NCBI RefSeq assembly: GCF_007856155.1
Contig: NZ_CP042266.1
Coordinates: 1,116,001 to 1,180,000 of the forward strand
DNA from: Streptomyces qinzhouensis
Lineage (GTDB): Bacteria > Actinomycetota > Actinomycetes > Streptomycetales > Streptomycetaceae
DNA length: 64,000 nucleotides
Direction: 5' to 3'
How positions within the stretch are numbered: the first letter of the stretch is position 1; the number at the start of each line of letters is the position of its first letter. Positions 1 to 9,083 of the stretch are shown one piece after another. The position numbers and the translations under genes were made by a program. The notes below the pieces were generated by a model. It did no database searches and was not told where the DNA came from. It was given only the letters and a program-made list of their open reading frames with translations.

Positions 1-721
1 CGGTTTCGGGGCCGACACCGGGAAGGGCGATCAGCCTGGGTGCGGCCTGGGTGACCAGTGGACCGAGGTCCGCGTCCGCCTCGGTGATCTCTTCGCACAG
101 CCGCTGGTGGCGGCGGGCCAGGCGTCGCAGCGTGACTCTGGCCGCGTGCTCGGGGTCGGCGATGTCGCCGGCTGGGCGGGACCGGGCCAGGGTGTCGATC
201 AGCTCGCCGGTGGCCAGGCCCCGCAGCTTCTCGCGGACGGCCGCGGGTGCCGTCACGATGAGGTTGCGGATCTGGTTGATGGTCTGTGTGCGGGCCTTGA
301 CCGCCGAGCTGCGGGCTACCCGCAGGGTGCGGATGGCCTCCACGATGCCGTTGCGGGTCTTCGGGGTGCCCGAGGCCCGGCCGGAGAGCACGGCGGTGGC
401 GGCGGCGTAGGCGTCCACGGGATCGGACTTGCCGTTGTCCCGGCGGGCTTTGCGGTCGGGGCGGTCGACCTCGACGATGGTGATGCCGTCGGCGGTCAGG
501 AAGCGGGCGATCCCGGCTCCGTAGGCGCCCGTGCCCTCCAGGCCCACCGCGAGCAGTTCGCCGTGCGAGCGCAGCCAGTCCAGCAGCTTGCGGTAGCCGT
601 CCGGTGTGGTGGGGAACGCGGCGGTGGCCAGGTGCCGGCCGACCGTGTCGATCACTGCGGCCTGGTGGAGGTCCGTGTGGGTGTCGATGCCGCCGATGAC
701 GGCTATCTCGTCTGCTGCCAT
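1..721 (-). CDS. IS110-family transposase, cut by the window edge
   Basis: Reading down from the ATG at 721 gives 240 codons open to the window edge. The product starts MAADEIAVIGGIDTHTDLHQ and contains the pieces of an IS110-type RuvC-like DEDD domain: an early Asp in GGIDTHTDLH, a Glu in GLEGTGAYG, and paired Asp residues in KSDPVDAYAAA. Near the visible C-terminal end it reads LIALPGVGPET, the beginning of the second (IS116/IS110/IS902) domain. IS110 enzymes move circular intermediates, usually without classical terminal inverted repeats. The 3' part of the gene lies outside the window, so intactness cannot be judged. It sits just downstream of thrS on the same strand and is probably the only mobile element here. 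Family assignment is firm; activity is unknown. Confidence 0.85.
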   Translation of the reverse strand, partial: MAADEIAVIGGIDTHTDLHQAAVIDTVGRHLATAAFPTTPDGYRKLLDWLRSHGELLAVGLEGTGAYGAGIARFLTADGITIVEVDRPDRKARRDNGKSDPVDAYAAATAVLSGRASGTPKTRNGIVEAIRTLRVARSSAVKARTQTINQIRNLIVTAPAAVREKLRGLATGELIDTLARSRPAGDIADPEHAARVTLRRLARRHQRLCEEITEADADLGPLVTQAAPRLIALPGVGPET

Positions 722-850
722 GCTGGAGCCTGGTGTCCTTCCGTGGCGTGTGTCTGGGAGGGCACGTGCCGGTCGGGCAGACGGACAAGACAGTGATGGG
801 ACCTTTGGCCGGGCTCCTATGAAGTCACAGATGCCCGACCGGTCACGCGC

Positions 851-965
851 GCTGTGGCTCCGCCCGGACAGCCGACGAATCCCGTGAAGGACAGCCGAAG
901 CGCCAGTCAGACCTGGAGTCAGGCCGCCGAGCGGAGCCACAGCAATCATCACTGTCAGACCTGGA
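851..965. repeat. Inverted and direct repeats between the IS110 gene and thrS
   Basis: A 13-bp inverted repeat (gctgtggctccgc at 851-863, its complement at 931-943) flanks a 67-nt loop. A 12-bp direct repeat, gtcagacctgga, lies at 906-917 and again at 954-965, the second copy spanning the thrS stop codon. This could be the thrS terminator region, the border of the IS element, or a target duplication. The sequence alone does not decide. Confidence 0.6.
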
Positions 966-2931
966 CGCGGTCCGAGACCACCTGGGCCAGCTTCGCCAGC
1001 GCCTGCTCGCGCGGGACGCCGTTCTCCTGGGAACCGTCGCGGTAGCGGAAGGAGACCGTCCCGGCGTTCATGTCGTCGTCACCGACGATGATCATGAACG
1101 GCACCTTGAGCTTCTGGTGGTTCCTGATCTTCTTCTGCATCCGGTCGGACGAGGCGTCCACCTCGACCCGCAGACCGATCTTCTTGGCATCGGCGGCGAA
1201 GCCCTGCAGATACTCGACATGGGCGTCGCCGATCGGGATGCCGACGGCCTGCACCGGGGCGAGCCACGGCGGCATGGCGCCCGCGTAGTGCTCGAGCAGC
1301 ACCGCGAAGAACCGCTCGATGGAGCCGAACAGCGCCCGGTGGATCATGACCGGCCGCTGCCGTGAGCCATCGGGGGAGGTGTACTCCAGGTTGAACCGCT
1401 CGGGCAGGTTGAAGTCGAGCTGGATCGTCGACATCTGCCAGGTGCGGCCGATGGCGTCCCGGGCCTGGACGGAGATCTTCGGGCCGTAGAAGGCGGCGCC
1501 GCCCGGGTCGGGGGTGAGCGGCAGCCCCTGCTTCTCGGCGACCTGGCGAAGGACCTCGGTGGCCTCTTCCCAGGTGTCGTCCGAGCCGACGTACTTCTCC
1601 GGGTCCTTGGTGGAGAGCTCCAGATAGAAGTCGGTCAGACCGTAGTCGCGGAGCAGGTTGAGGACGAAGGTGAGGGTACGGTCCAGCTCCTCGGCCATCT
1701 GCTCACGGGTGCAGTAGATGTGCGCGTCGTCCTGGGTGAAGCCGCGGGCCCGGGTCAGCCCGTGCACGACACCCGACTTCTCGTAGCGGTAGACCGTGCC
1801 GAACTCGAACAGCCGCAGCGGCAGTTCGCGGTACGAGCGGCCCCGCGCGTCGAAGATCAGATTGTGCATCGGGCAGTTCATGGGCTTGAGGTAGTAGTCC
1901 GTACCCCCGTCGAGCTGCATGGGGGGGTACATGCCCTCGGCGTACCAGTCGAGGTGGCCGCTCTTCTCGAAGAGGGCGCCCTTGGTGGCGTGCGGGGTGT
2001 AGACGAACTCGTACCCCTCCTCCTCGTGCCGCTTGCGGGAGTAGTCCTCCATCACCCGGCGGACGATGCCGCCGCGCGGGTGGAAGACGGCGAGGCCGGA
2101 GCCGATCTCGTCGGGTACGGAGAACAGGTCCAGCTCGCTGCCGAGCCGGCGGTGGTCGCGCTTCTCGGCCTCGGCGAGGAAGTCGAGATGGGCCTTCAGC
2201 TCGTCCTTGGACGGCCAGGCGGTGCCGTAGATGCGCTGGAGCATGGGGTTCTTCTCGCTGCCCCGCCAGTACGCGGCGGCGTTCCGCATCAGCTTGAACG
2301 CCGGGATCGCGCGGGTGGTCGGCAGGTGGGGACCGCGGCAGAGGTCCTTCCAGCACAGCTCGCCGGTCTTCGCGTCGAGGTTGTCGTAGATGGTCAGCTC
2401 ACCGGCGCCGACCTCGACGTCCGCGCCGTCGTCGCTGGAGGCTGAGCCCTTGAGCCCGATCAGCTCCAGCTTGTACGGCTCCGCGGCCAGCTCCTCGCGG
2501 GCGGCCTCGTCGCTGACCACCCGGCGGGCGAAGCGCTGACCGCGCTTCTGGATCTCCTGCATCTTCTTCTCGACGGCCTTGAGATCCTCGGGCGTGAACG
2601 GCTTCTCGACATCGAAGTCGTAGTAGAAGCCGTCCTTGACCGGCGGGCCGATACCGAGCTTGGCCTCCGGGAACAGCTCCTGCACGGCCTGGGCCATCAC
2701 ATGCGCGGTGGAGTGGCGGAGGATGTCGAGGCCGTCGGGGGACGAGATCTCAACCGGCTCGACCACCTCGCCGTCCGCGAGCTCGTACGCCAGGTCCTTC
2801 AGCTCTCCGCCGACCCTGGCGGCGACAATCGAGCGCTCACCGGCGAAGAGGTCGGCGGCCGTCGTGCCCGTGGTCACCACGCGCTCGTCCCGCTCGGAAT
2901 CGCGTTGGATGATCACACGGACCTCGGACAC
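955..2931 (-). CDS. thrS: Threonyl-tRNA synthetase
   Basis: Charges tRNA-Thr with threonine in the cytoplasm. 658 residues, the usual bacterial length. A TGS domain fills about residues 1-60; the editing (SAD) domain begins near HSTAHV (His73 and His77, the HxxxH metal site) and includes CRGPH. The class II catalytic core has [10 protein letters not shown], the motif 2 stretch [15 protein letters not shown] and the motif 3 stretch [13 protein letters not shown], followed by an anticodon-binding domain. The start is the GTG at 2931, placed 6 nt after AGGAGA; the frame stays open further upstream but has no supporting ribosome binding site there. Transcribed away from the exonuclease gene across a 650-nt gap. 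I saw no T-box. The IS110 gene lies immediately downstream. Confidence 0.97.
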   Translation of the reverse strand: MSEVRVIIQRDSERDERVVTTGTTAADLFAGERSIVAARVGGELKDLAYELADGEVVEPVEISSPDGLDILRHSTAHVMAQAVQELFPEAKLGIGPPVKDGFYYDFDVEKPFTPEDLKAVEKKMQEIQKRGQRFARRVVSDEAAREELAAEPYKLELIGLKGSASSDDGADVEVGAGELTIYDNLDAKTGELCWKDLCRGPHLPTTRAIPAFKLMRNAAAYWRGSEKNPMLQRIYGTAWPSKDELKAHLDFLAEAEKRDHRRLGSELDLFSVPDEIGSGLAVFHPRGGIVRRVMEDYSRKRHEEEGYEFVYTPHATKGALFEKSGHLDWYAEGMYPPMQLDGGTDYYLKPMNCPMHNLIFDARGRSYRELPLRLFEFGTVYRYEKSGVVHGLTRARGFTQDDAHIYCTREQMAEELDRTLTFVLNLLRDYGLTDFYLELSTKDPEKYVGSDDTWEEATEVLRQVAEKQGLPLTPDPGGAAFYGPKISVQARDAIGRTWQMSTIQLDFNLPERFNLEYTSPDGSRQRPVMIHRALFGSIERFFAVLLEHYAGAMPPWLAPVQAVGIPIGDAHVEYLQGFAADAKKIGLRVEVDASSDRMQKKIRNHQKLKVPFMIIVGDDDMNAGTVSFRYRDGSQENGVPREQALAKLAQVVSDRVQV

Positions 2932-3579
2932 CGGGTTCTCCTGACGGATGAGGGAGCGCTCCGGCGGACACCGAGCGCAACTGAATCGTACCGAGCCCGG
3001 GGCGGCCCTCGCGAAACGGTTTGCATCGTCCCCGGTGGGAGGGTGCGGGCGCGCGGGCCCCCGGCGGCTGCCAGGACCCGTCCCCGGGGGCGTCAGCCTT
3101 GGCCGGCGGGGTCCGAAGGGAGCGATTTCAGCGATCGCTCGGCCTCGGTCGTCTCTTTCGGATCTTGCCGGGCTCGCGTGCCCTGGCACCGCGGCGCGCC
3201 GGCCGGCCGGTCACCCGGATCGGCACTCCGGCGAGACGCGTCTGCCCGGCGATCCGGTACGGATCCTCCGCCGGCACCGTCGTGACCTGCGGCACCCCGG
3301 CGCCGGCCGGCATCCGCGGCTCGACCGCGCCGGGGCCTTGGGGTCCCGGCCGGCGGGGACCGCCGCGCTCTCGGAACCGCGGACCAGGAGGGGTGCGGGA
3401 GCGCCGGGCTCTTCGGCCTTCCGGGGGATCCGTCCGATCTGCCGGTGTTCATGGCGGGCTGTCAGGTTCCGTGCCCGTCACGTGTGTTGTCACCGTCTTG
3501 CGTACACGGCAAACGGTCCGGGTATCACCGATGCGGCAGAGGAAGCGCCATCTGCCGTACGCGTGCGAGGAGTTCGGGG
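2932..3579. other. Intergenic region between thrS and the exonuclease gene
   Basis: About 650 nt between two divergent genes, expected to hold both promoters. Short open frames exist on the minus strand (3128-3313 and 3093-3452), but their products are Arg/Pro/Gly-rich, lack a recognisable motif, and look like chance frames in high-GC DNA. I see no RNA element with confidence. Confidence 0.5.
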
Positions 3580-4305
3580 ATGACGTGCTGGTTCGAGGGC
3601 CCGCTGGCCGCTTTCGACACGGAGACCACGGGGGTGGACGCCGAGGAGGACCGGATCGTCTCCGCGGCCCTGGTGGTGCAGGACGCGGCCGGGGCACGGC
3701 CCGTGGTGACGCGCTGGCTGGTCAATCCGGGGGTGCCGGTGCCGCGGGCGGCCACCGATGTCCACGGACTGACCGAGGAGCATGTGCAGCGCAACGGCCG
3801 CTGGCCGGCGCCGGTGATGGAGGAGATCGCGCGGGCGCTGGCGCAGCAGTGCGCCGCGGCCCGCCCGCTGGTGGTGATGAACGCGCCGTTCGATCTGACC
3901 CTGCTCGACCGCGAACTCCGCCGCCACCGCGCCACATCGCTCGCCGGCTGCCTGGAGAACGTGCCGCTGTGTGTGCTCGACCCGAGGGTGCTGGACAAGC
4001 AGCTGGACCGCTACCGCAAGGGCCGCCGGACGCTGACGGATCTGTGCGAGCAGTACGAGGTGGTGCTGGACGGGGCGCACGAGGCGGCGGCGGACGCGAT
4101 GGCGGCGCTGGAGGTGTGCCGGGCGGTGGGCCGCAGGTTCGCGGCCCGGATGGAGCGGCTGTCGGCGGCGGAGCTGCACGCGCTGCAGGCGGTGTGGCAC
4201 GCGGCGCAGGCCCGGGGGCTTCAGGCGTGGTTCGCGCGCGCCGGATCGGAGGAGGCGGTGGACCCGGCGTGGCCGCTCCGCCCCGAACTGCCCGCCGCCG
4301 CCTGA
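3580..4305 (+). CDS. DnaQ-like 3'-5' exonuclease (DEDDh)
   Basis: A 241-residue exonuclease of the DnaQ/epsilon type, degrading DNA or RNA from the 3' end with two metal ions. Exo I is FDTETTG near residue 12, Exo II is NAPFDLTLL near residue 106, and Exo III is HEAAADA (His followed four residues later by Asp), which defines the DEDDh class. HGLTEEHV between them is also typical. There is no polymerase or UvrC domain, so it is a stand-alone nuclease rather than a polymerase subunit. The start ATG at 3580 lies 7 nt after GAGGAG. It is followed by a strong hairpin terminator shared with the convergent tRNA gene. Substrate is not evident from sequence. Confidence 0.88.
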   Translation: MTCWFEGPLAAFDTETTGVDAEEDRIVSAALVVQDAAGARPVVTRWLVNPGVPVPRAATDVHGLTEEHVQRNGRWPAPVMEEIARALAQQCAAARPLVVMNAPFDLTLLDRELRRHRATSLAGCLENVPLCVLDPRVLDKQLDRYRKGRRTLTDLCEQYEVVLDGAHEAAADAMAALEVCRAVGRRFAARMERLSAAELHALQAVWHAAQARGLQAWFARAGSEEAVDPAWPLRPELPAAA

Positions 4306-4349
4306 CGACCGGACGCCGCGAGCCAACAGGGTCGCGTACGGGAATGAAG

Positions 4350-4380
4350 AAGGCCGGTCCGTCGTGGACGGACCGGCCTT
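4350..4380. terminator. Hairpin terminator between exonuclease gene and tRNA-Val
   Basis: Perfect 13-bp stem (4350-4362 with 4368-4380) and a 5-nt loop, flanked by AA and TT. It lies between two converging transcripts and could serve both. Confidence 0.8.
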
Positions 4381-4386
4381 TCCCGG

Positions 4387-4458
4387 TGGGCGATACTGGG
4401 TTCGAACCAGTGACCTCTTCGGTGTGAACGAAGCGCTCTCCCACTGAGCTAATCGCCC
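4387..4458 (-). tRNA. tRNA-Val (anticodon CAC)
   Basis: 72-nt cloverleaf on the minus strand. Acceptor stem GGGCGAT/ATCGCCC, D-stem GCTC/GAGC, anticodon stem CTTCG/CGAAG around loop TTCACAC, T-loop TTCGAAC, discriminator A. The CAC anticodon reads GTG valine codons, very frequent in high-GC genomes. CCA is not encoded. Confidence 0.96.
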
Positions 4459-4497
4459 GGGAACGGACTGAACAATACAGGCTGCGGCGGCCCGGCT

Positions 4498-4953
4498 TCA
4501 AATCCGGTGTCCGGTCCGGAGGTAGGCGGTCAGCCCGCGGCGGCCCGACCGCATCATCAGGGCGTGGTTGGCGCGCAGCAGCGGCCGGGCGGGCCCGGTC
4601 AGTCTCCGCAGCAGTGGCCGGCGGACCTCCACCTCCTGTTCGTAGACCGCGCGGCTGCCGCGGCCGTGCGCCGTGACGGTCCAGCGGGCCCGGCCGTCGA
4701 GGTCGCCGTACATGGTGATCTCCAGAACCCCGGCCGCCAAGTCGCTGCGCACCGCGCGGACGCCGAGGTTCAGTTCGTACGGCAGCAGGGAGCGGACCCG
4801 GACCGTGCCGCGGTCCTCGCCGAGCAGCGTCACCTCGCGTACCTGGGGCCACCAGCGGGGGTAGTCGGCGGGCCGGGCGAGGACCGCGAGGACGGAGCCG
4901 GGCGGGGCGTCGAGGTCCCAGACGCTGCGGAAGCGGTAGCGGAACCGGTCCAT
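4498..4953 (-). CDS. SRPBCC (polyketide cyclase/START-like) family protein
   Basis: A 151-residue single-domain protein beginning MDRFRYRFRSVWDLDAPPGSV. The early pattern of a strand followed by APPGSVLAVLARPADYPRWWPQV is typical of SRPBCC proteins, in which a helix-grip fold encloses a hydrophobic ligand pocket. Members bind lipids, polyketides or other apolar molecules; most have no known reaction. No catalytic residues can be named here. There is no signal peptide, so it is cytoplasmic. It stands alone between a tRNA gene and a divergent membrane-protein gene. Family assignment is good; ligand and role are unknown. Confidence 0.78.
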   Translation of the reverse strand: MDRFRYRFRSVWDLDAPPGSVLAVLARPADYPRWWPQVREVTLLGEDRGTVRVRSLLPYELNLGVRAVRSDLAAGVLEITMYGDLDGRARWTVTAHGRGSRAVYEQEVEVRRPLLRRLTGPARPLLRANHALMMRSGRRGLTAYLRTGHRI

Positions 4954-5109
4954 GAGTCCAGTCTGCCGCCTGCGCCGGAGCGTTTCGGGGAGGCGGGCGG
5001 ACGGACGGGTCCGCCGCGGCGATCACGGCCGGGTCCGCCGCGTACTCATGCGTCATCTGAGTACCCGCCCCCATACCGGCCGCCGCGCCCCGGGGACACA
5101 CTCCGGTGC

Positions 5110-7563
5110 ATGACACCGTCCACACCTCCGTTGCCGCCCGCCGACGAGCTGGTTCTCGTCGACCGGGAGCTGGCCGTTCTGGAGGCCCACCGGGCGCGGT
5201 TGCTGACGCGTCGCGCCTGGCTGCTGTCCATGATCGCGGGACCGGCCGTGCCCCGGGCCCGGGCGACCGCCGTACCGTCCGCCGCCCCCGGCGGCCGCGC
5301 CACGGGCGAGACCTCGGGGCGGGGCGCCCGGAACACCCTGCTGATCCTCGGCGGGGTGCTGCTGTCGATCGCGGCGATCGCCTTCACGGTGGTGAGCTGG
5401 GGATCCCTGGGCATCGCCGGTCGGGGAGCCGTGCTGGCGGCCGTGACGGGCGCCGCGCTCGCGGCCCCGGTTCCGCTGCTGCGCCGCGGGCTGGCCGCCA
5501 CCGCCGAGTCGGTGGCCGGGGTCGGTCTGCTGCTGACGGTGCTCGACGCCTATGCCCTGCGGCAGGTGGGGTTCGGTGGCGGGGACGCCGCTCTCTTCGC
5601 GGCCGGGGCGGCGGCGGTGCTGGCGGCGGTGTGGGCGGGGTACGGCCGGCTGCTGCCGGGGCTGGTGCTGCCGCGGCCCGCCGCGGTCGCCGCCGCGCAG
5701 TTGCCCCTGCTGCTGTGGGCGACGGCGGGTCGGGATCTGCCGGCCCCGGCACTGACGGCGACGGCCGCGTTCGATGTCGGGATCGCGCTGTGGGCGGGCC
5801 GGCCGGCCGTTCGCCGGTTCGCGGCCGGCTGCGCGGTGGTGACGGGCGCCGGTGCGGCCGTGATCGCCCTGGTGGACTCCGCCGAGGCGCGGACCGCGGC
5901 CGGTGCGCTCGGTCCGGCGGTGACCTTCGCGGCGCTGGCGGCGATCGCGCTGGTCGCCGCGGGGCGTTCGGACCGGGCCTCGCTGCCCGCCGCGGCCGCG
6001 GCGGGGCTGGCGTTGACCGCGGGCGTCGGCGGGGTGTTCCGGGAGCTGCTGCCCGGCGGCTGGACGCTGCCCGCCTATGCGCTGGCCGCGTTGGCTCCGG
6101 CGGTCGTCGCCGGGGTACGGCTGCCGCGGGACACGGCCCGGGGTCTGGCCGGGGCGGCGGCGGGGACGCTGGGTGCGGCGGCCCTGTTGACGCTGCCGTT
6201 GGCGGCGCTGGCCCTGCTGGGTCCGGCGACGGCGCTGTCCGGGTTGTGGCGGGGCGCGCCCGATGACGCGTACGCGGCGCTGGGTGTCGATCTGAACCCC
6301 TCGTTCTTCGCCGCCGCGCCCCTGACCCTGCTGACGGCCGCGGGGGCGGCTGCGGAGTGCGCCCGGCGGGCCCGGGCGGCGGCCGGGGACCGGGCGATGC
6401 CGTGGGACGCCCTCCGGACCTGGGCGCCGGGAGCCGCCGCGGTCCTGCTGTGGGCGGCCCTGGTGACGGTTCCGGCGGCCGTACGGATGGGGTACGGGGC
6501 GGCGGTGGCGTACGGGCTGCTGACGGCGCTGGGGTCGCTCGGGTGGGCGGCCTGGACGCGCGGCGGGACCGGCCCCCTGGCCCTGGGCTGCGGGCTCGCG
6601 GGGGCGGTGGGCCTCGGCGGACTGGCGATGGCCGACCGGACCGCGACCTTCACCGTGCTGGGGATCCTGACCGTGGCACTGGTCGCGGCGGCCGTGGCGA
6701 CCCGGGCCGGGGACACCGTACGGGCCGTGTTCGCGGTCGCCGCGACCGGGTTCGGCGGCTGGCTGCTGCTGGCCGGGGCCCGGGCGGCGGAGCTGACCGC
6801 GGCCGAGTCGGGGCTGCTGCTGATGGCCGTGCCCGCGGTGGCGTGCGCGGTCGCCGCCCGGCGGCCCCGGTCCGGGGGCCCGGCGGCGGACGGGCCGGTG
6901 CCGGGACCGTGGGCGGTGCCCCTGGAGACCGCGGCCGCGGTCGTGGGCGCGGTGGCGGTTCTGCTCGCGTCGGGCGACCTTCCGATGACCTCCGCGCTGC
7001 TGGGGCTCGCCGGGGTGATCGCGGCGGCGACGGCGCTGCGTCCGGAGCGGCGCCGCCCGGCCGGTGCCACGGCCGCGGCGCTGTTCCTGCTGGCCGCCTG
7101 GGCCCGGCTGGCGGCCTGGGAGGTGACGGTTCCGGAGGCGTACAGCCTGCCGGTCTCGGTGCCCGCCCTCGTCGTCGGCGTCCTGCTGCGGCGCCGCGCC
7201 CCGGCGACCTCGTCCTGGGCGGCGTACGGCCCCGGTCTGGCCGCGACCCTGGTGCCGAGCCTCACCGCGGCCTGGGGCGATCCGGGCTGGCTCCGGCCGC
7301 TGCTGCTGGGGACGGCCGCCCTCGCGCTCACCCTGCACGGCGCCCGCGCCCGGCTCCAGGCCCCGCTGGTCCTCGGCGGTACCGTCCTGGCGTTCGTCGC
7401 CCTGCACGAGCTGGCGCCGTACGTGGTGCAGGCGGTGGGCGCCCTGCCGCGCTGGCTGCCCCCGGCGCTCGCGGGTCTGCTGCTGCTGACCGTGGGCGCC
7501 ACCTACGAGCAGCGGCTGCGGGACGCCCGCAGGATGCGCAGCGCCGTCCACCGGATGCGGTAG
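5110..7563 (+). CDS. Large polytopic membrane protein (SCO7613 C-terminal-domain-like)
   Basis: An 817-residue protein. The N-terminus is a short helical segment (DELVLVDRELAVLEAHRARLLTRRAWLLSMI) followed by a Gly/Ala-rich linker. From about residue 75 on, some twenty or more Ala/Leu/Val-rich segments alternate with short Arg-rich turns, so nearly the whole protein is in the membrane. This resembles a family of actinobacterial membrane proteins named after SCO7613; I recall the name but cannot verify it here. No ATPase, transporter or enzyme motif is visible. The start ATG at 5110 is supported by where coding character and homology-like sequence begin; no strong ribosome binding site precedes it. 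A long GC hairpin follows the stop. Function unknown. Confidence 0.75.
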   Translation: MTPSTPPLPPADELVLVDRELAVLEAHRARLLTRRAWLLSMIAGPAVPRARATAVPSAAPGGRATGETSGRGARNTLLILGGVLLSIAAIAFTVVSWGSLGIAGRGAVLAAVTGAALAAPVPLLRRGLAATAESVAGVGLLLTVLDAYALRQVGFGGGDAALFAAGAAAVLAAVWAGYGRLLPGLVLPRPAAVAAAQLPLLLWATAGRDLPAPALTATAAFDVGIALWAGRPAVRRFAAGCAVVTGAGAAVIALVDSAEARTAAGALGPAVTFAALAAIALVAAGRSDRASLPAAAAAGLALTAGVGGVFRELLPGGWTLPAYALAALAPAVVAGVRLPRDTARGLAGAAAGTLGAAALLTLPLAALALLGPATALSGLWRGAPDDAYAALGVDLNPSFFAAAPLTLLTAAGAAAECARRARAAAGDRAMPWDALRTWAPGAAAVLLWAALVTVPAAVRMGYGAAVAYGLLTALGSLGWAAWTRGGTGPLALGCGLAGAVGLGGLAMADRTATFTVLGILTVALVAAAVATRAGDTVRAVFAVAATGFGGWLLLAGARAAELTAAESGLLLMAVPAVACAVAARRPRSGGPAADGPVPGPWAVPLETAAAVVGAVAVLLASGDLPMTSALLGLAGVIAAATALRPERRRPAGATAAALFLLAAWARLAAWEVTVPEAYSLPVSVPALVVGVLLRRRAPATSSWAAYGPGLAATLVPSLTAAWGDPGWLRPLLLGTAALALTLHGARARLQAPLVLGGTVLAFVALHELAPYVVQAVGALPRWLPPALAGLLLLTVGATYEQRLRDARRMRSAVHRMR

Positions 7564-7593
7564 GCCGGACCGGCCGTATCCCGGATACGGAAA

Positions 7594-7635
7594 CGGCCGG
7601 GGCCGGTCCGCATGGTGGCGGACCGGCCCCGGCCG
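7594..7635. terminator. Strong hairpin terminator
   Basis: An 18-bp perfect stem (7594-7611 with 7618-7635) with a 6-nt loop lies between the plus-strand membrane-protein gene and the minus-strand tRNA-Val. No clear T-run follows, as is common in Streptomyces. Confidence 0.8.
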
Positions 7636-7640
7636 GTGTG

Positions 7641-7712
7641 TGGGCGATACTGGGATCGAACCAGTGACCTCTTCGGTGTGAACGAAGCGCTCTCCCGCTG
7701 AGCTAATCGCCC
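7641..7712 (-). tRNA. tRNA-Val (anticodon CAC), second copy
   Basis: 72-nt cloverleaf nearly identical to the copy at 4387-4458, differing in the D-loop (CGGGA for TGGGA) and at one T-loop position. Anticodon loop TTCACAC, discriminator A, CCA not encoded. Both copies lie downstream of a convergent gene and a hairpin. Confidence 0.96.
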
Positions 7713-7771
7713 GGGAACGCGCCGCCAACATTACCCCATGTCAGCGGGGTTCCCGACCGGCCCGGGAGCCG

Positions 7772-8290
7772 CTACTGCCGTTCGATCTCCCACGGCATGG
7801 TGAGGCCGAACTTCCAGAAGTACACCGCGGCCAGCGCGGTACAGATCACCAAGGCGATCGTGGTGAGGATGATGTTCCGCCGCCGCACCCGGGGGTCGAG
7901 CGCCCGCTGGGCCGCCTCGCTGACCTTCCGCTTGGTCCAGCGGAGCACCAGCTGGGCCCAGACGAACTCGGTCGCCCAGATGGCCATGCCGGCGAAGATC
8001 ACCACCCAGCCCGGTCCGGGCAGGACCAGCATCGCGACGCCCGCGCCGACGACCGCGAGGCCGACCATGAAGACGCCGACCTGCCAGCTCAGATGCAGTG
8101 CCCTGGACCGCTTGATGAATGCCGGAGCCTTCGATCCGAGCTCCTGATCGGGCTTCTTCTCCGCGGCTGCCCCCGCAGCGTCCGTCCCCGGACCGGGGCC
8201 GCTGCCGGCGGCCCCCGCCGCCGCTGCCCCTGTCACGGAAGCCGAGTCCTGAGTCACCAGGGCCTCCCCCCGCTCGCTCTCCGTTTTCAT
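7772..8290 (-). CDS. TIGR02611/PGPGW family small membrane protein
   Basis: A 172-residue protein with an acidic, Ala/Gly-rich N-terminus and three or four hydrophobic segments. The hallmark is LPGPGW (in MLVLPGPGWVVIFAGMAIWATEF), followed by the conserved Arg/Lys-rich stretch after QLVLRWTKRKV, then a last membrane helix. Proteins of this family have no established function. Start choice is uncertain: ATG 8290 (MKTESERGE) has no Shine-Dalgarno sequence but lies a few nt after a TACGTT box and may be leaderless; GTG 8257 lies 5 nt after GGGGGAGG and would give 161 residues. Divergent from ssgB. Confidence 0.82.
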   Translation of the reverse strand: MKTESERGEALVTQDSASVTGAAAAGAAGSGPGPGTDAAGAAAEKKPDQELGSKAPAFIKRSRALHLSWQVGVFMVGLAVVGAGVAMLVLPGPGWVVIFAGMAIWATEFVWAQLVLRWTKRKVSEAAQRALDPRVRRRNIILTTIALVICTALAAVYFWKFGLTMPWEIERQ

Positions 8291-8481
8291 GCACTCAAAC
8301 GTACCGGATCGACTCCCGTTCACCGGATCGGACGTATAACGCAAAGTAATGCAGGGCCATACGAGCGACATGAAGGATCACAAAACGGTCAGAGGGGTTT
8401 ACAACGACACCGTAGGTGGCATGTCGATTTCGCCGACGTGCGAATCCCCGAGCGCACACTGAGCGAAAGGCCATGGCGCTT

Positions 8482-8895
8482 ATGAACACCACGGTCAGCT
8501 GCGAGCTGCACCTGCGCCTCGTTGTATCCAGCGAGTCATCACTGCCTGTACCCGCGGGCCTGCGGTATGACACGGCCGATCCCTACGCCGTGCACGCCAC
8601 CTTCCACACCGGAGCCGAGGAGACGGTCGAATGGGTCTTCGCCCGCGACCTTCTCGCCGAAGGGCTGCACCGGCCCACCGGCACGGGTGACGTCCGGGTC
8701 TGGCCGTCGCGCAGTCACGGTCAGGGCGTCGTCTGCATCGCGCTCAGCTCCCCGGAGGGAGAGGCGCTGCTGGAGGCCCCCGCCCGGGCCCTGGAGTCCT
8801 TCCTGAAGCGGACCGACGCGGCGGTGCCACCGGGCACCGAGCATCGCCACTTCGACCTCGATACGGAGCTGTCGCACATCCTGGCCGAAAGCTGA
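8482..8895 (+). CDS. ssgB: Sporulation-specific cell division protein SsgB
   Basis: SsgA-like proteins are restricted to morphologically complex actinomycetes. SsgB, helped by SsgA, marks future septum sites in aerial hyphae and recruits FtsZ. This 137-residue protein starts MNTTVSCELHLRLVVSS, and its sequence (e.g. VRVWPSRSHGQG, RHFDLDTELSHILAES) matches the highly conserved SsgB rather than the more variable paralogues. The annotated start is the ATG at 8482; an in-frame ATG at 8473 would add MAL but lies only 2 nt after AAAGG, while 8482 is 11 nt away. Transcribed alone with about 190 nt upstream, which must hold its developmental promoter. This gene is the strongest taxonomic marker in the window. 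Confidence 0.95.
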   Translation: MNTTVSCELHLRLVVSSESSLPVPAGLRYDTADPYAVHATFHTGAEETVEWVFARDLLAEGLHRPTGTGDVRVWPSRSHGQGVVCIALSSPEGEALLEAPARALESFLKRTDAAVPPGTEHRHFDLDTELSHILAES

Positions 8896-9083
8896 GACAG
8901 CCCGAGAGCCGCCCGGCGCCGTCCTACTCGGGGAGACGGCGCCGTGCGCACCCCCGGATACCGCTCGCACCGGTGCCGTCATCGCGTGTCCTCGCGATGA
9001 CGGCACCGCTGTTTCCGGGGGCGAGCCGCTAGAGTCGGCGAAAATCGGCGGGCACCGGCCCGCGGCCGGCCATGGAGTGCATC

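Noticed and set aside
3093..3452. Minus-strand open frames between thrS and the exonuclease gene
   Set aside because: Composition is Arg/Pro/Gly-rich, frames overlap in different registers, and no conserved motif or good start is present. Could be reopened if conserved in relatives.
2932..3579. T-box leader before thrS
   Set aside because: No T-box sequence or specifier loop recognised; the start is close to an ordinary ribosome binding site and T-boxes in actinobacteria are mostly associated with ileS.
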